Positions 59,298 to 64,000 of a stretch of DNA of 64,000 nt are shown here, one piece after another. The translations under genes were made by a program, and so were the position numbers. Under the pieces are notes generated by a model. That model had not been told where the DNA came from, made no database searches, and worked only from the letters and a program-made list of their open reading frames with translations. Location: the NCBI RefSeq assembly GCF_030445035.2, contig NC_080690.1, positions 34,374,796 through 34,438,795 of the forward strand. Reading direction: 5' to 3'. The first letter of the stretch is position 1; every line of letters starts with the position of its first letter. The stretch is from Dasypus novemcinctus (taxonomy: Eukaryota > Chordata > Mammalia > Cingulata > Dasypodidae).

Positions 59298-62200
59298 TTT
59301 TTATTATTTTTAAATTTTTAAAAAAATTATAATTAATTTATTGAGGTATATCACTCAAACATAAATATACATAAACAATAAATGTATAATAATAGTTGTG
59401 AACTTACAAAACAAACATATATAACATCATACAGGACTCTCATAACTTACCCTACCACCAGTAACTTGCATTGTTGTTAAACATTTTTAACTAATGATTG
59501 AAGAGCATTGTCAAAATATTACTAACCAAAGTATTTTTCCCCCAACCAACTCTAGTTTTATCTTTATATCATTTATATATGACCATACATAACAAATTAA
59601 GTATATAGTAGAAGTTTGAACTTACAAAGCAAACATACAGCATCATATAGGGGTTGCAAACATCAACCCTCCACCAATACCTTGCATTGTAATGAAACAT
59701 TTATTACAAATTTTGGAAGAATATTGTCAAAATCTTACTACTAACCATAGTCCTTACCTTACATTTGGTGTGTTTTAACCCCAATCCACCCTATTAATAT
59801 TTTTAAAATATATTTTTTATGACAGAAGTTGTAACCTTATAAAACCATGCACATGTGCAGAATTCCCAAACAACACCCCTCCATCAACACACCACACTGT
59901 GGTGGAACATTTGCTACAGATAAGATAATATCATCTGATTGTTACCATGTCCATACTGTACTTGGCTCACATTTTTCATATTGCCTCATTATCAGCACAG
60001 TACATCTTTTGAATAGATGCAAGAATATTATATTATTACTACTAACCACAGTCCATAGGTCACACCAACTGTATTTTTCCCATGCTTCTCCATGTTCCCA
60101 GCACCCTGCAGTAGTGATGAACATTTGCTCTAACTCACAAAGGACACTCTTGCATCTGTACCATCAACTACCATTCTCATCCACCTCTTGGTTTACTGTG
60201 CTATTCAGTTCCTAGATTATTCTCTAGCATTCTGTCAACTGGCATTTACATATCTAGACTACCATTTTCAGTCACATTCCCATTTATAAACTAGCTCTTA
60301 CTATGTGTTACCATCCATTCTATATATTTCCACACTTTAACAGTAAAGCTAATTAAAACTTCTACATACATTAAACATCAGTAGTCAATCTCAGTCCACC
60401 TCTTATCTCCTTTAAGAATCCACCACCTACCACCAGGTCTTGAAGATATTTTCCTACAATTTCTTCTAGAAGTTTTATGGTTCTTGCTTTTATTTTTAGA
60501 TTTTTTATCCATTTTGAGTTGATTTTTGGATAAGGTGTGAGATAGGGGTCCTCTTTCCTTCTTTCAGCTATGGATATCCAATTCTTTCAGCACCATTGTT
60601 GAATGGACCATCCTGCCAGAGCTGTGTGGGTTTGACAGGCGAGTCAAAAATCACTTAATCATACACGTGAGGGTCTGTTTCTGAACCATCGGTTTGGTTC
60701 CATTGGTCTATGTGTCTGCCTTTAGGCCAGTACCATGCTGTTTTTACCCCTATAGCTAGGTAATATGATTAAAGTCTGGAGATGAGGATTCGCTTTTCCT
60801 TTTTAGATGTTTCTGGCTATTCAGGACCCCTTACCCTTCCAAATAAATTTCATGATCGTTTTTCAATTTTTTTTTAAACACTGGTGGAATTTTTATTGGG
60901 ACTGCATTGACTCTGCATATCAATTTGAGTAGATTTGATATCTCAATGATATTTAGTCTTCTAATCAATGAGCATGGAATGTTCTTCCAGGTATTCAGGC
61001 TTTTTATGATTTCTTTTAACACTGAGTTGCAGTTTTCTGAATACAGGTGCTTTATATCATTGGTTAAGTTTACTCCTCTTTGAGTTTTATCTGTTGTATT
61101 TTATTTTCACCACTCTTTTGACACTCTTACTTACTTTTATTGATATAATCTTCATTTCTAGACTCTCTTCCAGGCCTTTCTCGTCTGTCTTTCTTTTCAG
61201 GCTCTAGCACACCCTTTAGTGTTTCCTGAAAATCTGGTCTCTTGCTTAGAAATTCTCTATTTCTGTTTATCTGTGAAAATTCTCTTCTCGCCCTCAGACA
61301 GTTTTGCTGGATATAAGATTCTTGGCTGGAAGTTTTTCTCTTGTAATATCTTAAACATATCAGACCATTGTCTTCTCGCCTCCATGGTTTCTGGTGAGAA
61401 ATAGGCACTTAAATCTTATTGGATATCCCTTATATGTTATACACTGCTTTTCTCTTGCTGCTTTCAGAATTCTCTTTGTCTTTGGCATTTGACATTCTGA
61501 TGAGTATGTGTCTTGGAGTTGGTCTATTCAGATGTTTCCGGATGGGAGTACGTTGTGCTTCTTGGGCATGGATACCTATGTCTTTCAATAGGGTTGGGAA
61601 ATTTTCTGCCATTATTTCTTCAAATATTCTTTCTGCCCCTTTTCCCTTCTCTTCTCCTTCTGGGACACCCATGACTTATATGTTTGCAAGCCTTTTGCTG
61701 TCATTTAGTTTCCTGAGACCTTGTTCAATTTTTTCCATTCTTTTCTTCATCTGTTCCTTTGTATCTTCACTTTCAGAAGCCATGTCTTCAAGCTCACCAA
61801 TCCTTTCTTCTGCCTCCTCAAATCTGCTATTATATGATTCCAATGTTTTTAAAAATTTCATTGCTTGCACCTTTCATTCCCATAAGATTTGCTATTTTTC
61901 TATGTATGCTTTCAAATTCTTCTTTGTGCTCATCCAATGTCTTCTTAATATCCTTAATCTCTTTAGCCATCTCATTGAATTTATTAAGAAGATTTGTTTG
62001 AACATCTATGATTAGTTGTCTCAACTCCTTTATGTCATCTGGAGGCTTATCTTGTTCCTTTAACTGGGCCATAGCTTCCTGTTTCTTGGTGTGAGCTGTA
62101 ATTTTTTGTTGGTGTTTTGTCATCGGGCTTAGTAGAGTATTTATTCTGGGTGCAGTTTTTTTCTTTCATTTAGGACTCCCTTGCTGGCTGCACAGTAGGA

Positions 62201-63477
62201 GCCAAGCATGTAGTTGGTGCTGTAAGCTGTGGAAGCTCAATCAGCCCTTATTGTGCCAGGGACCAATAAAACTCTTCCACTTTCTCCTTTGCCAGGGGTA
62301 GGGACAGAGTCACAGCTGTGTGGAATAATCCAAGTTGTCCAGAGACACTGATGAAGCTTCACACCCCTTTTTCACCTGCTGGGGCAGGGATAGAGCTGCA
62401 GGTTTGGGCAGCAATCTATGCAGTGCGGGTCCAAGATGACCACAGTTGCTCCAGTAGACTTTCGATTTTCAGTCTGTCCCAGCCAAATTTACCTGCAGTT
62501 ACCTGGATAGGCTGGTGCAGGGCTTGCCAGCCTCTTCCCTGCCAGAGGTGGGGCTGAAGTCTAGGGTAGGGTTGCCGGCCAATCTCGGTGAAAGAAACTA
62601 GTTCCTACCGTAACTGTGATTTTCAGTCCTGGCTTCCCCTCAGGCTGGAGGCGGAGTCAAAATGGCGGCCACTCCACTGGCCTTTTTCCAACTTGGGCTG
62701 ATTCACACTGTTCCCAGGGTTATATCTTAGCCAGCCGAACCTACCAATCAGCAATTGAAATTGGCAGCCAACTGTCTCCTTCTCCCATTTTTGGGAATGG
62801 AGCTTCCAATTCCAGCCTCAGAATAGCTCCTGGGGCGGCTTGTGCCACCAGAGTAGGATAATCACTGTCCTCTGCGGCTTGGCCAGTAAGTTCCTGGAGA
62901 GGCTGGTGTGGGTCCCTACAGCTTCCTCCCTGCTGGAGGTGGCACTGGGGCCTAGGCTAGAGCTGCAATCTGATTTGGATGGAAAGAAGCTAGTTCCCAG
63001 CACTGGAATTCTCAGTCCATCCACTTCCCCTCATGCCAGGCATGGAGTTAAGATGGCAGCTCCCAGCCTCTTTCTGACTTGGACAGGATTAAACTTTAGC
63101 TGTTCTCAGGATTATACTTTAGCCCGCTGAATTTACTCATCAGTTGCTGAAATTGGTGCCCAATTGTCTCTTCCTTCATTTTTGGGAAATGGAGATTTCA
63201 ATTCCAGTCACGGAACAGCTCCTGAGGCAGCTTGTGCCTCCAGTGGAGGATGGGCACCAGGGCATGGAGCACTCTACTTAAGAGTCTTCTCTGCAGACGG
63301 GCAGTCTCCTCCTTCCATTCCTTCAAGGATGTTGCAGGATGCCCTTCTGGCCTCCTGGAGCCCCCAAACTGGTGCTTCAGCTAGCTCCAGAAAGCTCTGG
63401 TGTTTACTAACTGCCCTGTAGCAGGAGCTGACTCTAGGAGCTCCTTACTCTGCCACCATCTTGCTGGTTCTCCAATC
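59298..63477 (-). mobile_element. LINE-1 with 5' end and target duplication, internally deleted (4.2 kb)
   Basis: In its own sense: 5' UTR 63477-62130 beginning GGAGAACCAGCAAGATGG; ORF1 pieces 62123-61127 (coiled-coil residues, then HILIRMSNAKDKENS and the C-terminal REFLSKRPDFQETLKG); then, without endonuclease or most reverse transcriptase, the ORF2 C-terminal half (61100-60430, e.g. LNTWKNIPCSLIRRLNI); then 3' UTR to a T-rich end. CTAAGATTTT flanks both ends (near 59290 and 63480). It lies in sense in OGFOD1 intron 3. ORF1 is interrupted. Confidence 0.82.
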
Positions 63478-63589
63478 GCTAAGATTTTATCAAGTCGCCT
63501 TTTATACTATACCACCCAAACAAAAAAATTCCATTAAATACTGTGCTCAGTTAGTCCAACCATAACTGCCATGTAACTTTTTTCCTCTT

Positions 63590-64000
63590 TTTTAAAAATT
63601 GTGGTAACATAATGTATAACCAAATTTGTCATTTTAACCATTTTAACTGTATAATTCAGTGCCATTAGTTATTTTTGCAATGCTCTGGTATCATCACCAT
63701 CTATTATTAAAACTATTTTTTTTACATTTTAATATATATTTTCATTAGAGAAGTTGTGAGCTTAGAAAACAATCATGTATAATGTGCAGAATTCCCATAC
63801 AACACTCCTCTATCAACACCTTACATTGTTGTTTTTGAACATTTGTTAAAGATTGTGAAAGATTATGACCGCCAACTATGGTCCACAGCATATATTTGGT
63901 ATATTTTTTTATACTCTCCTATTATTCACCATGTATTAACACTATACATTTGTTAGAGTTCATGAGAGAATATGATCATATTTCTACTGTTAACCATAAT
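63590..64000 (-). mobile_element. LINE-1 3' fragments at the window edge
   Basis: An older L1 tail (GTGGTAACATAATGTATAAC) followed by a younger L1 3' UTR that continues past the window. Confidence 0.55.

Noticed and set aside
57816-64000. Search for OGFOD1 exons 1-3
   Set aside because: Nothing resembling the N-terminal coding exons was seen on the - strand; this span is a pseudogene and LINE-1. They are assumed to lie beyond the window.

Overview
The window is mammalian nuclear DNA. Two multi-exon genes with GT-AG (once GC-AG) introns are embedded in dense LINE, SINE and endogenous-retrovirus sequence. Many short tRNA-derived SINEs (CTCAGTGG A box, GGTTCAATCCC B box) and longer ~400-bp SINEs with a different tRNA-like head resemble the DAS SINE families of Xenarthra. 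An armadillo-like species is therefore the likely source; this is recognition from memory, not a database match.

Layout. 1-6000 is intergenic and made mostly of old MIR/L2 pieces, two LINE-1 3' ends and one long SINE. 6040-6560 is a CpG-rich promoter. BBS2 runs on the + strand from the ATG at 6322 to the stop at 41222. All 17 coding exons were placed and join in frame to 721 codons, the human length as I recall it. 41223 to about 41680 is its 3' UTR. About 41700-45870 is the gap between two convergent genes. OGFOD1 lies on the - strand from the stop at 45875 to at least 57815. Ten coding exons (4-13) are present; its first three exons (about 116 residues) are not seen and should lie beyond 64000.

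BBS2 encodes a core BBSome subunit for ciliary membrane trafficking. OGFOD1 encodes a 2-oxoglutarate/Fe(II) prolyl hydroxylase of ribosomal protein uS12; its iron ligands and 2OG arginine are visible.

The most unusual content is a 3.95-kb endogenous retrovirus at 24550-28495, antisense inside BBS2 intron 7. It has nearly identical 540/542-bp LTRs, a 6-bp target duplication, a tRNA-Lys3-type primer site and an open gag. A small arginine-rich (Rec/Rev-like) frame follows at the position of an env splice acceptor, then a truncated env-like leader. It has no protease or polymerase, so it looks like a recent, non-autonomous betaretrovirus-like element.

Other notable items are a perfect RFX X-box in BBS2 intron 1, a GC-AG intron 2, two internally deleted LINE-1s with intact-looking 5' ends, a dimeric-head SINE, and an RPS16 retropseudogene inside OGFOD1 intron 3.
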